Shown here piece by piece: positions 35,701 through 44,769 of a stretch of 64,000 nt of DNA. Position numbers and translations under genes: made by a program. Within the stretch, counting starts at the first letter, position 1; each line of letters begins with the position of its first letter. Origin of the DNA: Mactromeris polynyma (lineage: Eukaryota > Mollusca > Bivalvia > Venerida > Mactridae); assembly GCA_032209605.1 (NCBI GenBank), contig JASFXZ010000029.1, forward strand, positions 3,213,001-3,277,000. Reading direction: 5' to 3'. Below the pieces are notes generated by a model. It had not been told where the DNA came from and did no database searches. It was given only the letters and a program-made list of their open reading frames with translations.

Positions 35701-36034
35701 ATATAATTTATTTAAAAAAATTGTTTTTATTTAACAGCAAAAAACATTTGGAATCAAATGTTTGGATAAAATGTATTTTTCTGTCATAATTAGAACGGGT
35801 TCCTGTTAGATAATGAAGAAATACAAGCATCGTGGATTACTACCCCTATCCCTCCTTTAATAATCCTTGACCTCAGACATACATTTTTGTCTTTTTCAGC
35901 GATCTGCCAAACGTGAACGCATTCCGACTCGATCACTGTCAACCAAACGCTTGAAAAAGTTCGTTTACAGACGAAAGTGGCAGAAGGCAGTGAACGCTAT
36001 GTTAGCATTGAAAAGAATGGGCGTTAAATTATAG
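20726..36034 (+). CDS. MYLK: Myosin light chain kinase-like Ser/Thr kinase, 8 exons
   Basis: Exons are 20722-20792 (ATG at 20726), 21771-21864, 26800-27003, 27181-27322, 27817-28016, 28797-28949, 35114-35159 and 35900-36034. All splice phases match, giving 346 aa. Seen: glycine loop GRGKFGEV (53-60), ATP lysine K75 (LAAKF), helix-C E91, catalytic loop HLDLKPEN with D167, DFG at 187-189, APE at 211-213, DMW at 225-227 and subdomain XI R289. The HLDLKPEN and GTPEF..APE signatures are those of the MLCK/titin kinase family, which phosphorylates myosin regulatory light chain under Ca2+/calmodulin control. The C-terminal segment 319-343 resembles the MLCK autoinhibitory/calmodulin-binding helix (RRKWQKAV core). 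No Ig or FN3 domain is visible, so it looks like a short skeletal/cardiac-type form. More N-terminal exons may exist upstream, because the ATG lies just inside an exon with an acceptor. The kinase assignment is firm; the exact orthologue is less sure. Confidence 0.93.
20829..21032. mobile_element. Palindromic TGACGTCA MITE, copy 2
   Basis: Left arm CCTCTTCATTAAGTGACGTC, right arm GAAATGACTTCATTTAAAGA; one CRE is mutated on the right. It lies in kinase intron 1. Confidence 0.7.
21071..21300 (+). mobile_element. tRNA-derived SINE
   Basis: The head GTTGGCTCAATTGGTAGAGC is an A-box; the B-box is decayed. The body contains CTTCATGTGGGGAAGTTGTC, which resembles 30297-30320. Confidence 0.5.
21771..21864 (+). 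CDS. MYLK: MLCK-like exon 2: pre-kinase linker and start of glycine loop
   Basis: Acceptor CTCCTAG, donor GTAAGT. It encodes residues 23-53 and ends YEVSELLLG, the beta-1 strand leading into the glycine loop. The loop's R54 codon is split across the intron. The frame joins perfectly to the next exon. Confidence 0.92.
21903..22205 (+). mobile_element. 'GTACTAACATGG' repeat, copy 4
   Basis: It starts GCGCAGCCGTACTAACATGG, 39 bp after kinase exon 2, and ends AAGATATTTCTTGTTG. Confidence 0.65.
22238..22435. mobile_element. Pogo-like MITE, 'ACAGTAAAACCTCA' family, full copy
   Basis: Inverted ends ACACTAAAACCCCACTTAAA and TTGAGGTTTTACTGTA. Subterminal 'GACCACCTCAATAATAA' units repeat in tandem. 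Confidence 0.78.
23160..23800. repeat. 33-bp minisatellite, about 19 units
   Basis: The unit is GTTACAGTCGTATTACTGTC plus AGTACTGTTAGCA, with shorter 21-bp variants. It lies inside kinase intron 2. Because 33 is a multiple of three, it stays open on both strands; these frames are low-complexity and not taken as genes. Confidence 0.92.
24541..24665. mobile_element. Palindromic 'GAGTTCTCTCCC' MITE, full copy
   Basis: Inverted ends ACAGGAGATTGTCACGAGTT and AACTCGTGACAATCTCCTGT form a perfect 20-bp TIR. Confidence 0.8.
24803..25006. mobile_element. Palindromic TGACGTCA MITE, copy 3
   Basis: Both arms keep a perfect TGACGTCA. Ends CCAACCTCTTCAATAAGTGA and CACTTACGAAAGTGGTTGG. Confidence 0.78.
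25096..25240 (+). mobile_element. tRNA-derived SINE
   Basis: The head CCGGGTAGCTCAGTCGGTAG (A-box) and GTTTGAATCC (B-box) are about 45 bp apart. The arms do not fold as a functional tRNA. Confidence 0.55.
25446..26128 (+). repeat. 46-bp tandem array, about 15 copies
   Basis: The unit is ATGTTTGTATATGTGTTATA plus GTGTTCCTTCTCCGTCTCATAGATGT. Most copies are near identical; some are shortened to about 32 bp near 25940 and 26070. It lies in kinase intron 2. Confidence 0.95.
26454..26632. mobile_element. Pogo-like MITE, 'ACAGTCGGACCTCGTT' family, copy 4
   Basis: Left end ACAGTCGGACCTCGTTTATT; decayed right end AGCAAGGTTTGATTGTA. It ends 168 bp before kinase exon 3. Confidence 0.72.
26800..27003 (+). 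CDS. MYLK: MLCK-like exon 3: N-lobe of kinase
   Basis: Acceptor TATTTTCAG, donor GTAAGT. It encodes GKFGEV, K75 in LAAKF, E91 in NEIDMM, the LQHPRLLQLYD strand and the hinge LVLEL. It lies about 4.9 kb from exon 2; that intron holds two tandem arrays. Confidence 0.96.
27181..27322 (+). CDS. MYLK: MLCK-like exon 4: hinge to catalytic loop
   Basis: Acceptor TTTTATCCAG, donor GTAAGC. It encodes GGELFERV (the usual MLCK/CaMK alpha-D motif), helix E (QICEGIEFMH) and HLDLK with catalytic D167. The exon ends in phase 0. Confidence 0.96.
27817..28016 (+). CDS. MYLK: MLCK-like exon 5: PEN, DFG and APE motifs
   Basis: Acceptor TTTTTCAG, donor GTGAGT. It encodes PENILCL, IIDFGLARRY (DFG 187-189), FGTPEFMAPE and STDMWSVGIICY. 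There is no activation-loop phosphosite pattern of the CaMKK-dependent type, as is usual for MLCK-type kinases. Confidence 0.96.
28038..28453. mobile_element. Pogo-like MITE with nested palindromic insert
   Basis: Outer ends are GCAGTAAATCTTCATTTAAA and TTTATTGAGGCTTCACTGG. The inner 28110-28332 segment starts CCCGAGTTCTCGATGCATCT and ends GAGAGATCGGG, rich in inverted 'CTCAATCTGAG/CTCATATTGAG' words, so probably a second element inserted in the first. Confidence 0.5.
28797..28949 (+). CDS. MYLK: MLCK-like exon 6: C-lobe
   Basis: Acceptor CTCTTTTAG, donor GTAAGT. It encodes LLSGLSPFLGD, TIANIT, WDF and AKDFISKLI, the standard subdomain IX-X sequence of MLCK/titin-type kinases. A 6.2-kb intron with the 32-bp array follows. 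Confidence 0.95.
28985..29310 (+). mobile_element. ~290-bp TIR MITE, 'CCCACATCTACAATATTTAC' family, copy 1
   Basis: The left end TTCCCACATCTACAATATTT is clear; the right arm is decayed. The interior is the reverse of the copy at 33736-34023. Confidence 0.65.
29805..30105. mobile_element. Palindromic Tc/pogo-like MITE with telomere-type repeat
   Basis: Long inverted arms (ACTCAATACAACGACATACA against TGTATGTCGTTGTATTGAGT, and AACGGAATATTCGG against CCGAATATTCC). The right arm contains CCTAACCCTAACCCTAA at 30061-30077 where the symmetrical sequence should be. Confidence 0.75.
30141..30415 (+). mobile_element. tRNA-derived SINE
   Basis: Head AAATCAGTCGATAGAGCACT (A-box) and AGAATCGAACTCC (B-box). 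The tail TTAGGTTAACTGACTGTCTT matches the SINE at 6464-6706. Confidence 0.6.
30775..33630 (+). repeat. 32-bp tandem array, about 89 copies
   Basis: The unit is CAACATCCTCTCATGAACAG plus TCCCCTCTAGAG. Variants (CAACAACC, GTCTCC, CCCCCC, CTGAG) recur in order. A block of alternating TCTCC/TCCCC units is duplicated at a spacing of about 607 bp (32111 and 32718). It lies in the 6.2-kb kinase intron. Confidence 0.97.
33736..34023 (-). mobile_element. ~290-bp TIR MITE, 'CCCACATCTACAATATTTAC' family, copy 2
   Basis: Ends TTCCCACATTTACAATATTT and AAATATTGTAGATATGGGAA are inverted. The interior (GCAGTTGGCTCAGTAAGTTG) is inverted relative to copy 1, so the two copies flank the 32-bp array head to head. 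Confidence 0.75.
34615..34830. mobile_element. Pogo-like MITE, 'ACAGTAAAACCTCA' family, full copy
   Basis: Left ACAGTTAAACATCACTTAAA, right CGAGGTTTTACTGTA, with subterminal 'GACCACCTCAATATTAAGA'. A 25-bp foreign-looking patch is near 34681. Confidence 0.68.
35114..35159 (+). CDS. MYLK: MLCK-like exon 7: subdomain XI
   Basis: A 46-bp exon with acceptor CTATTTCAG and donor GTAAGC. Its codons read ERMKATECLEHKWLR, matching the conserved R-x-(S/T)-A-x-x-C-L-x-H-x-W end of MLCK kinase domains. It is too short to show as an open frame of its own. Confidence 0.93.
35351..35534. mobile_element. Pogo-like MITE, 'ACAGTCGGACCTCGTT' family, copy 5
   Basis: Ends TACGGTCGGACCTCGTTTAT and ATAAACGGGGTCCGACTGTA; same interior as the other four. 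It lies in the last kinase intron but one exon from the stop. Confidence 0.78.
35540..35700 (-). mobile_element. tRNA-related SINE
   Basis: Collinear with 11012-11165: TATTTATCACTG, GGTTAGATTCGAAC (reverse B-box), ATCAGGAATCTGGTGATCGA, ACAACTATGCCTCC. Confidence 0.55.
35900..36034 (+). CDS. MYLK: MLCK-like exon 8: autoinhibitory and calmodulin-binding tail, stop
   Basis: The acceptor is CTTTTTCAG and the stop is TAG at 36032-36034. It encodes STKRLKKFVYRRKWQKAV (316-333) and then NAMLALKRMG. W329, V333, M336 and M342 fit the 1-5-8-14 anchors of MLCK calmodulin-binding peptides, with a basic run on the N side. The protein ends 12 residues after NAM begins, with no telokin-type Ig domain. The first AATAAA downstream is at 37509-37514; an ATTAAA lies at 36646-36651. 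Neither is proven. Confidence 0.94.
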   Translation, partial: RSAKRERIPTRSLSTKRLKKFVYRRKWQKAVNAMLALKRMGVKL

Positions 36035-36980
36035 AGCAGGACATCTATTAGACAGTTGGCGTTAAATTATGCTACTCAGATTGAGAAAAGGTCGTCTGTT
36101 TCGAAATTTACGTCTCAGAGTATTTATTACATGTATTTGTATGACGGCTCGAGACATGAAACAGCCTTTGTCTATATTTGGAGGGATGAAAGCGAGACAA
36201 CTCTGTCTGAAGCGCGTTTTAGAGGTAGGGGAAGTAAGCGAGAAAAGTTAGATAAGGTAAACATGAAGGTGTCTAAAAAACGCTTGAACGCCTCGCTAGA
36301 AACAAAATGGCGTCCACCAGACCAGACGACATTGTTCCGTATGGATGCATTTTGTTTAGCAAAGCAAGCATTGTCAGATCACGCTCCCTACCCGGTAAAG
36401 ATAGGGACTACTTTTCGTTCCGTTTAGGAAACGGCACCGCTACTTTCCCTACGTACGTAGCGCTAGGTAGAATTCTATTTTTCCTACCTCTAAAATACGC
36501 GCCTCTGCTTCTTAATTTATATTTAAATAGACTAGTTTCGCTTTCACCCCACGAATTGATGCACAGTGTTATTGTCTTTAATATGTTTTCCGTTCTTGAA
36601 GGTCATTTTTGGTTTCTATTTTTATCGATCCACAGTTTTTCAAGTATTAAATTTGGATTACAGAGTCGATACTGGGCAATAGATGAGAAACAAAAGTGTT
36701 TACGCATTGAGAACAACGTTTATGCATATTAATTGATAACGTATCCTACAAAAATGGTGACCATGACCTTTGTAAATGCCAAATGATAATTTATAATTTA
36801 CGTACTCGGATTTCAATGATAACACGTGGTACATTTAATTGAGTGTGTACTTCTGTTATCGGACAATAACAGCGCACCGGGATGATATTGTCATAGTGGT
36901 GTCAACATCCTGAGGTCTCCAGATGGTGTTGAATGACATGTCTGGTCAATATCGAAAAGAATATTTGAGCGTTGCTATGG
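36035..36980 (+). other. Kinase 3' flank, open in frame for 131 codons after TAG
   Basis: Directly after the kinase stop the same frame stays open to 36427, and a second frame is open at 36307-36732. The 13-mer GGCGTTAAATTAT occurs at the stop and again about 40 bp later. No family recognised. Most likely 3' UTR; readthrough is a formal option. Confidence 0.35.
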
Positions 36981-37144
36981 GATTTACAACCTCTTCTGTA
37001 GTGACGTCATTTCAAGAAAACGCAACATGTGATGTCACTATTTGCAAGCAGGAAAAATATTTGCTCCCTATAGTCACTTCGTTTTCATATGACCATATGA
37101 CGTTTTGTGGAAATGACGTCACTTGAAGAAGATGTTAGAAATCG
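36981..37144. mobile_element. Palindromic TGACGTCA MITE, copy 4
   Basis: Left TTTACAACCTCTTCTGTAGT with GTGACGTCA, right AAATGACGTCACTTGAAGAA; both CREs intact. Confidence 0.75.
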
Positions 37145-38952
37145 TACAGCGGAGCACATTTTGTCTGCACAAGACGTAAACAATGAGATTCGGGTTGTAC
37201 AAAAATATAACGACTTTACAAATGTTCAGCCTGTATTTCATTGTATTAGGTTGATATTTGTTAAAAATGGTCATATGTATTTGGTGATGTGTGTCTCCGA
37301 AACTTATGTATACTGTTATTCCCAAACGTATCCTCAAATCGTAATTCCATTCCTCATTTGTTATTAAGCCCTCCGTGAGTTGAATGGTTCGTTTGGCAAT
37401 CCCCTGCACCGACAGTCCCGGACGGTAGGTCATTTAATCCAGACTTACGTGTAGCGGCAATCGCAACATCGCGGCAATTTCCGTAACAGTTCGGTTGGTT
37501 AGTGTATGAATAAACCTACAAGCTCGGTACGTGATGCGGTTTTGCTATAAGACATCTGACCAGGGACACGCATCTCATCATTATCTAAATGTTTTGTGTG
37601 CCTCGTATTCCTAATGTTTATAAGATCTCTGTCATACTTTCCACAGAGACTACATACAAGTTCATTTCGGCAGCCATATTGGAACTACTTTCCCGCACAT
37701 TACTTTCAATGTCTATTTTTAAAAAATAGCCGAGGTTTTCTGATTGGTGTTGCGGAAGGTTCACATTTCAATAACACACTGACCACCATAAGGCTATTCG
37801 GTTCGGAAATGAATTTTTGCAGGAATTGCTAAACAAACAATGGTGTTTGTATGGTACTTCGTATTTATCATATCATATTTATTAGTTCATCTAATATCAA
37901 GCTTCTGAAAACCGACCTTTCATAAAATAAATTAAGTTATCTCTCCCACCCTCTTTTCACAAATTACGAAATTCTCAACAAAAAGGGGATATAATTCTGA
38001 GGACAAAGTACTACAAGGGATATGTGTTACCCTATGCCAGATCTTAACATGAATGAAGTCGATACACGCTTTTATGTTTTATTAAAGAAGCAATTTCTGT
38101 TACCATGGCAACTATTTATAATTCAACAATCTCAAATAATTATTTTCTATGTTTGCAGAAACGTATAATTACACGTTATTATATCTGTCTGATCTAGGGT
38201 GACGTTTTCCCTTATTATTGTACTCCTCTCTGTTTTGTTTGTCTCCAAAACGGTTCATAGGATTGCCTTTGTCGCTTCCTCTGTGTATGTCATTAAAATT
38301 AATCACATATGGAACTCATTGACTGTTTAAAGATGTATCTGGCTCATCTGAACATAAAATCATTAATGTTTGAATTGGCTGTATCCAGTTTTTTTGTTAC
38401 ATTGGCTAAAATATCTCTAATAAGACTATTGCAATGTATAACCGATTGGAATTTTTTTTATCATATTACTAACACTCAAGACATGTTAAATAGCGTGATT
38501 GTTAAAAAATGGATTTAAAAAAAATAATTATGATGTACAAACATCTTTCTCCAACAAATATGGATTAATACATTATGAGTTCATTCTTTGTTAATGCATG
38601 TTTATTGATGTTTTAACTATAAGAAATATATTTTTCATGTTTGGATAGGTTAACAAATGAACAAAAGAAGAGCTTAGTATTACTGTAAACGACAAAAATG
38701 TAGCAATTGCATTCACCGTGTGTATTGAGCTATGGTAAGAATGCTGGATTGGTAGATATCTTGATGGTAATGTATGTTAAATCATATGTTTGTGTTATCC
38801 CATGTAAATATAAGTTGCCCAGAACTACTGTGTAATTTTGCATTCTGTGGATGCTGTGAGAATTGTAAATTAAACTTAATAAACGATTTGATATTTTCAT
38901 TGTTTTTCGTTATTTTGTATATTGTCCAAGCTGGTAAGTTTACGTCGTTTGC
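37145..38952. other. Intergenic, no gene seen
   Basis: AT-rich. Possible kinase poly(A) signals AATAAA at 37509 and 37926. No exon or repeat family recognised. Confidence 0.3.
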
Positions 38953-39092
38953 ACAGGAGCTTGTCCCGAGTGTTCTCCCTTTATCGATTCTAGAGTGATC
39001 TCCCTTTATAGCTGTTACAGTATATGTATGTGTAGTTATATACATAACTATAAAAGGGATAAAGGGGGAGAACTCATGACAACCTCCTGTGG
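38953..39092. mobile_element. Palindromic 'GAGTTCTCTCCC' MITE, copy
   Basis: Ends ACAGGAGCTTGTCCCGAGTG and GAACTCATGACAACCTCCTGT-like; the arms are 80-90% symmetrical by eye. Confidence 0.7.
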
Positions 39093-40229
39093 TCGTTTGC
39101 GTGTTAGTTCATTTTGAATTGAATAACATACCAATGAACGCTTCAAGTTTGTGAGACAATCTCCCGTGTATTGGTTTGTTCATGATCGCACACGCATGAT
39201 GAAACCAAAGATCAAAGAGTCACTATGTTCCTTCTTCCATACGTGATTTGTGCACTTCAATACATAAATGTTCCACGAAGATGATGCGCCGAACTTTCAG
39301 ATGTGTGTTTCAATGTCAAGGTCGCCCTATAAACTTTAAGATTATAGCCAGAAGTTCGTGTCTGCTCGAATCTCTAGTATAATAATAATTCATCCATTGT
39401 ACTTTATATATCTCGACTTTGGGCTATGGCGAAGTACTAGTGGAGAAACATACGATTTTGTGCAAAACTACTACTACTACTGTATTTAGCTGCATGTAAA
39501 TTATATTGGATCATTTAACATAATTGTGCCAAATGAACATTATAAGCAATTTTCAAAGAACACGGAGAAAATGACCGTAATCTCAGTAATGAAACGATAT
39601 GAAATAGCTGAAATACATGTAATTATGGATTTCATTACTCAATTGGGCAATTTATTTTCCGATGGATTGCGATGATTAATTTAATGTACTGCATCCTATT
39701 TGTTCACTAGACTCAGATTCAATATGGCGATGATTGGGATACAGCTAGCATTATATTGATAGAAGCTCGTAAATGAATCATACTTAAAAAAAATCAGCAT
39801 AAAAAATTGTACTGATTTAATGTTACAAGAATTTGAAGCATTTGGAGCGATGATATGAAAAGCAAAGCGATTGAAACCAAGTCACATTTATTTTCTATGA
39901 TGATGAATCTCGTGTGCTACAAAACTAATTTGTGTTCAGTGGGATTAAGCCATTATAAGCCAATATATAATACATACAGATTTATACCAAACATCCCTCC
40001 AAATGAAGAGCTTGTACCACCTGCCCCAAAGAACAACAGTTTAACTTCCGGTTTAACCTCATCAACCTTGAACGTGTACATCATAAATCCACATTGACCT
40101 GATCTTCTGTCACTCAATGTTATTTACAAACCCAGTGTTCTGTATTTTCACAAGTGAAACATTTCTGTATAACACGTCATCAAATAATGTGTGTTTCTCG
40201 TAACTTACTCTTAATTCAGCTGGTTTTTT
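39093..40229. other. Intergenic, no gene seen
   Basis: AT-rich. Short open frames near 39855-40097 lack motifs and splice partners. Confidence 0.3.
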
Positions 40230-40540
40230 GGCGCAGCTGTACTAACATGGTTTTGCTATTTGAGTTTCAGTGTTGTGTAAACCAATCAAATCTAACTTTA
40301 ACCACCAAGGCAATTTCTATGCAACTGTGTAACATTTGTAACATAGACGCTGATTGGTTAACCTTTCGATAAAGGGTACGTTACCTTATCGAAATCCACT
40401 GAATTTAGGTGAATTTACCGAAATCCATTTTGGATCTGGAGTGACCAGCAATCGTAACATCTCGGCATTTTTTTTATGTTGCACAACAAATCTTAATCTT
40501 CAAATTGCGCCGACAATCTTTTTTCAAGATATTTCTTGTT
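40230..40540 (+). mobile_element. 'GTACTAACATGG' repeat, copy 5
   Basis: GGCGCAGCTGTACTAACATG at the left and TTTTTCAAGATATTTCTTGT at the right; collinear with 13592 and 21903. Confidence 0.68.
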
Positions 40541-40829
40541 TTCTCTCATTTACATCAATGATTGTCAACCAGAAAAGTTACAAAACATCGTTTGTCTGTT
40601 AGCTCCGTTGCAATAAGAATTGATCTGGTCTGTAGTGACTACTTCTTGTTGGAAGGCCGACAGATAATTGCAACAATTACGTATCATGGCAGTGAAACAG
40701 TTAAAAGAAGTAATAAAGACGAGCTTGATGTTTGCATGGAATGGGAAAACAAAGGCAATTAAATCACGTCTGTAAGTTCATGTATTGGATGTATGAATCA
40801 TAATTTAGAGACGAATCCAAATGAAAGAG

Positions 40830-41160
40830 AGAGAATTAATTGCTACATGGAACGCCATATACATAAGACAATGCCTCTCCACACAGACTTCGGGAAAACA
40901 ACCGTCCATAAAACATAAGGCAATTGAGGAGACGCAAGGGTAAATACGTAAGGGAACAGGGGCGCAAGGAATGGCATGGCCAACCATAAGGGATAACTAA
41001 GGAGAATCAAAGAGGACAAACTGGGGGATTTAATGGATGGAATACATCACCAGACAAGTCAAGACAGCTGGCAACACTAGCCTGAAAGTGGGGAGAAAAC
41101 AACATGAACACTATATGAAGTGAAAGAATCGCACAGGGGAAAGGGAAACCCAACATTCAT
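40830..41160 (-). mobile_element. 'TTTTCCCGGAGG' repeat, copy 3
   Basis: Reverse orientation, longest copy: AATGCCTCTCCACACAGACT, GGCATGGCCAACCATAAGGG and GAAAGGGAAACCCAACATTC. Confidence 0.58.
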
Positions 41161-43327
41161 CTAAACACAAATAGAAATAATAAACATACAGCGAAGTACA
41201 GCCTTGGAACTGTCAGTAAAAATAATGTTTATTTAACAGCTAGCTTACCTCACACTGAAAAGGCTGGAAATAAAAATCTATGTGTTTTACTAAGATTTAA
41301 ACATGGCTTGCGGGACAAGTGTGGTGATAGCGTTGAGACCAATGCGCCGCTATAATCAAGCGTTTGCAAAAAGTTTTAATATGGTGCATACCTATATAAA
41401 ATATAATTATTCAATCGAAAATTTGTGCTGGGTGATCTCAGTTTATGTAATGTTTACACCAGACCTCTAAGCTTTACTTCCGAATTGCCGATGGGCTTTT
41501 TCTCTAAAGGTATCTTCTTGCACGATATCACAGGAAACTCGATATTCAAAATAATCACATCAACAGGCGGACTGTCAGATGGCGTTCCTTAAGGTTATAC
41601 AGACTGTCTAAGAAATGTATTTGCTTGAATGTTTAGCCTTAAGCCTTTAGCACACAAGCACTTTATAATAGCCTTCGACTTTACTCATGTCATATAGACA
41701 TATCTAATGGAATATATATATTCCTCATTTGACATATGTCAGTAGGTATTCCCTGTAATTTTGTCATAAATCGAATTGTTTTTCTTTAATAGAAGACATG
41801 CAGACATATTTATCTCTTCCAGATCATTTATCATTGAAATTAAATGACAATATACCTACATTTTTCACATTTGTCAAGACAGTTTATGCTACACAATCGC
41901 GTTTTATAGACTTGGTTTCTTCGCTATTTGAAAGGAGACATACACATACATTTTCGGGAACCGACATTAGCGTGTTTGGTTTTGCAATAGGTGTGAAATG
42001 GGTGGGGTATGACACATGGAAGTTCCACCATCAACAGCCCAGTGTGTTTGCTCTTTCTTGCTCTGTAACTTTAATAGTTCTGACTTCTTGTGTAGAAAGC
42101 AATGTTGCCGAGACGCAGAACTTTTGTTGTTGAATAGTTTGATTGGCAATGTTGTTTGTAGAAGCATGAATGTAAAATTAATTATCACTTAATCAGAATT
42201 AAAAAAGAACATTTGGTAACCAAGACAACAAAGGTACAACAACCAATACAAATGGTTTATTTCCTTTGTAACAACATTAACACCATGTAGTGGCTCCCGT
42301 CCATTTACAGTTGAAAGGTACATAGTCTTATTATTTGACAAAAGATCCTTAATCATAAATATGAGAAAATCGGTGGTAACTGCCTGCATACAGACGTACT
42401 CTTACAAGTATCATAGCCACAAATACAAGTGTCCGATACCGGTAATTTCTATCCTGACCTAAGCACCGAGTTAGCAATAGCATTGGAAGTACCTGTATCA
42501 AGTATCAGACTAGAGTTTTGCAGTTCCAGGAAACGTTTAAGGAACTTGAAAATCCAGTGTATTATCGTACGTCTGTATGAAGGTATTAAAGTGCCATTTT
42601 CTCAAAATTATAACACAGCATATTTTGAAACAATCTAACATTGTCCCAATCGATATGTTATGAATAGTTTTCACATAACAATGTTGAAACGAGTCTGTAT
42701 CTATAAACAAACCACAAAGATTTGAATTGAGTCCTCGAAATGATAATTATTTTTATTATTTATGTGCTGAGGTCAATACACACAGTCGTAAGAGTCGTCA
42801 GAATATATATTAATCAAATCTATTGACATCACATATGTAAATTTCATTTGCTAGAATTAGAAAATTTCATTATGAGTAATTTCTGTCTCAGAGCATTAAG
42901 ATTTATAGTGTCTTGTCTGTCTGTATATGGTCTCTTTGCAGCAATGAAGACGTATAAATGTTGCTTTTAATACATTTTCTATATTAATGTCCCTATTTGT
43001 CATTGTAATATTGAATCCTTTAACAAACACAACGTGCTTGAGACTGAAGCTTATGTCCACGAATCTAATAGTGATACATGAACTGTCTCACGCTGAAAAA
43101 CGACAGAAAATGGCATTTTCATTCATTTTCGATTAGATATGACTTGATCATTCTTATTTACGAACTTTTTAGTACACCTCGGTCTGCAGTGAAAGCAATT
43201 AGAAACGTACTTAAATGTCCCTTTCCTCATGCGCAATTATTTCACTAGATATAGTGTTCATGTTATTTCCCTCCACCCCCCCCCCCCCTTTCGACGTATT
43301 GGTGCTATATCCGTGACTAGTTCCATC
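41161..43327. other. Intergenic, no gene seen
   Basis: A 111-codon open frame at 41798-42133 has no motif or conserved look. A C-run (14 or more) lies near 43275. Nothing else recognised. Confidence 0.3.
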
Positions 43328-43545
43328 CATTAAAGCTTCCTTGTTTATCCTCCTAAATTCTCATTAGTTGCCCTTTGTGGTCGGCCAGGTCATTCATTAC
43401 GATCCTGTTCCCTTGCGTATTTCTCCCAGCACCTCCTCAATGCCTGATGTTTTGTAGACTGATGTTTTCCCGGAGGTATGTGTGGGGAGGTATTGACTTG
43501 TGTATGTGGTGTTCCCTGAAGCAACTTATTCTCTCGTTTGACTGA
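43328..43545 (+). mobile_element. 'TTTTCCCGGAGG' repeat, copy 4
   Basis: TTGTGGTCGGCCAGGTCATT and TTTTCCCGGAGGTATGTGTG, as in the copy at 8815. Confidence 0.58.
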
Positions 43546-44766
43546 AAGTTCACGATAGTAAACGGCACGAGTTCGCCAACATTTAAAACGCAGTAAATAA
43601 AAGACAACGGCCATTTAATTGTTTCTTCAAACGTAAACTATACATTTGTTACAAAGAAGGTAGTGAGTAATCATCGACTTGTGGAGTTATTGTCAAGTTT
43701 AAACCTGGAAAGAGACATGAACATTGATTGATACATAAACTCTAGATGCCTTTGTCAACCATGAATTGAAGCTAAATAAATAAAACAATACTTTCAGTAA
43801 ACACATACATAATTCATCATATCCGACAACAATAGGTACTTTACAACAGCGACATCAGTATCAATATTTGTATTGACAACAACGTATGTTGTTCAACAAT
43901 GAATTATGCGCATCATAGAAAAGACACATGCTCTTCGTAAAGAAAGCAAGCATTGTCTGGTTTTTCAACACTTTTTCAGTCATTTACGATGGCCATTTGA
44001 CCTGACCAGTTTTCCTGCAATTTATGATCAAACAATACACGAATCTTAAGTGAAATTCGCGAATTTGAGTTACTAAGTAACATAATAAGTGGAAAACTAG
44101 AAAAGATTCGTGTTACCACTTAAATCTAGTGTAATACATCATAAGAAGGTAAGAGGTGGCAGTTCTGGGCACTATCAAGCCTGTTTCTAGTTGTATGATA
44201 TTTATCTTACCGAAAATTTATCACGAATATTAACTAGATAGCTGGATAATTATCGTAATAATTAAGTGGTTAACACGAATTAATACGCGAACGCTATCAT
44301 ACTAACTGGTGGCAGTAATATGCCACCATACAATATACAGTCGTTCTTGTATTTTTGTATCATATGTGTCAAATAAAGATAAAATTAATGCTCCTCGGAG
44401 AAAGTAGAAATCGATGATCACAATTCATGGTTCTGTCTTAAAGTAATGTTAAGCTATTTGTTTTGTTCATTTCTACCTGAATAAATATGAAAACATATAT
44501 CATGCGCTTATAACATAAATAGATATGCAATATCAAAGAATACACTAATAATGTATTCATTCCACTTTATTTGTCGAACATAGTAACGAACATTATTTTA
44601 AAAAGGGAATTTGCACAAATTCCCTCTATTAGTACCCAAAATGAGCAAATTAGGGTTACAAATGTTAACCTAAATTTTACAAAAAGAAAAAAGAGGTTAA
44701 CATATGTGACCCTCCAAAGGCAAAAATAACAAACAGAGGTTCAATTTTTCATCTTTTATTGCCTAT
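43546..44766. other. Intergenic, no gene seen
   Basis: AT-rich; a small perfect hairpin TGGTGGCA...TGCCACCA lies near 44306-44327. Confidence 0.3.
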
Positions 44767-44769
44767 TTA

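Noticed and set aside
35412..35789. 125-codon + frame
   Set aside because: Runs through a pogo-like MITE and a SINE fragment.
36307..36732. 141-codon + frame after the kinase
   Set aside because: No recognisable domain, different frame from the kinase, no acceptor; probably 3' UTR.
41798..42133. 111-codon + frame
   Set aside because: No conserved look, no splice context; the length is possible by chance.
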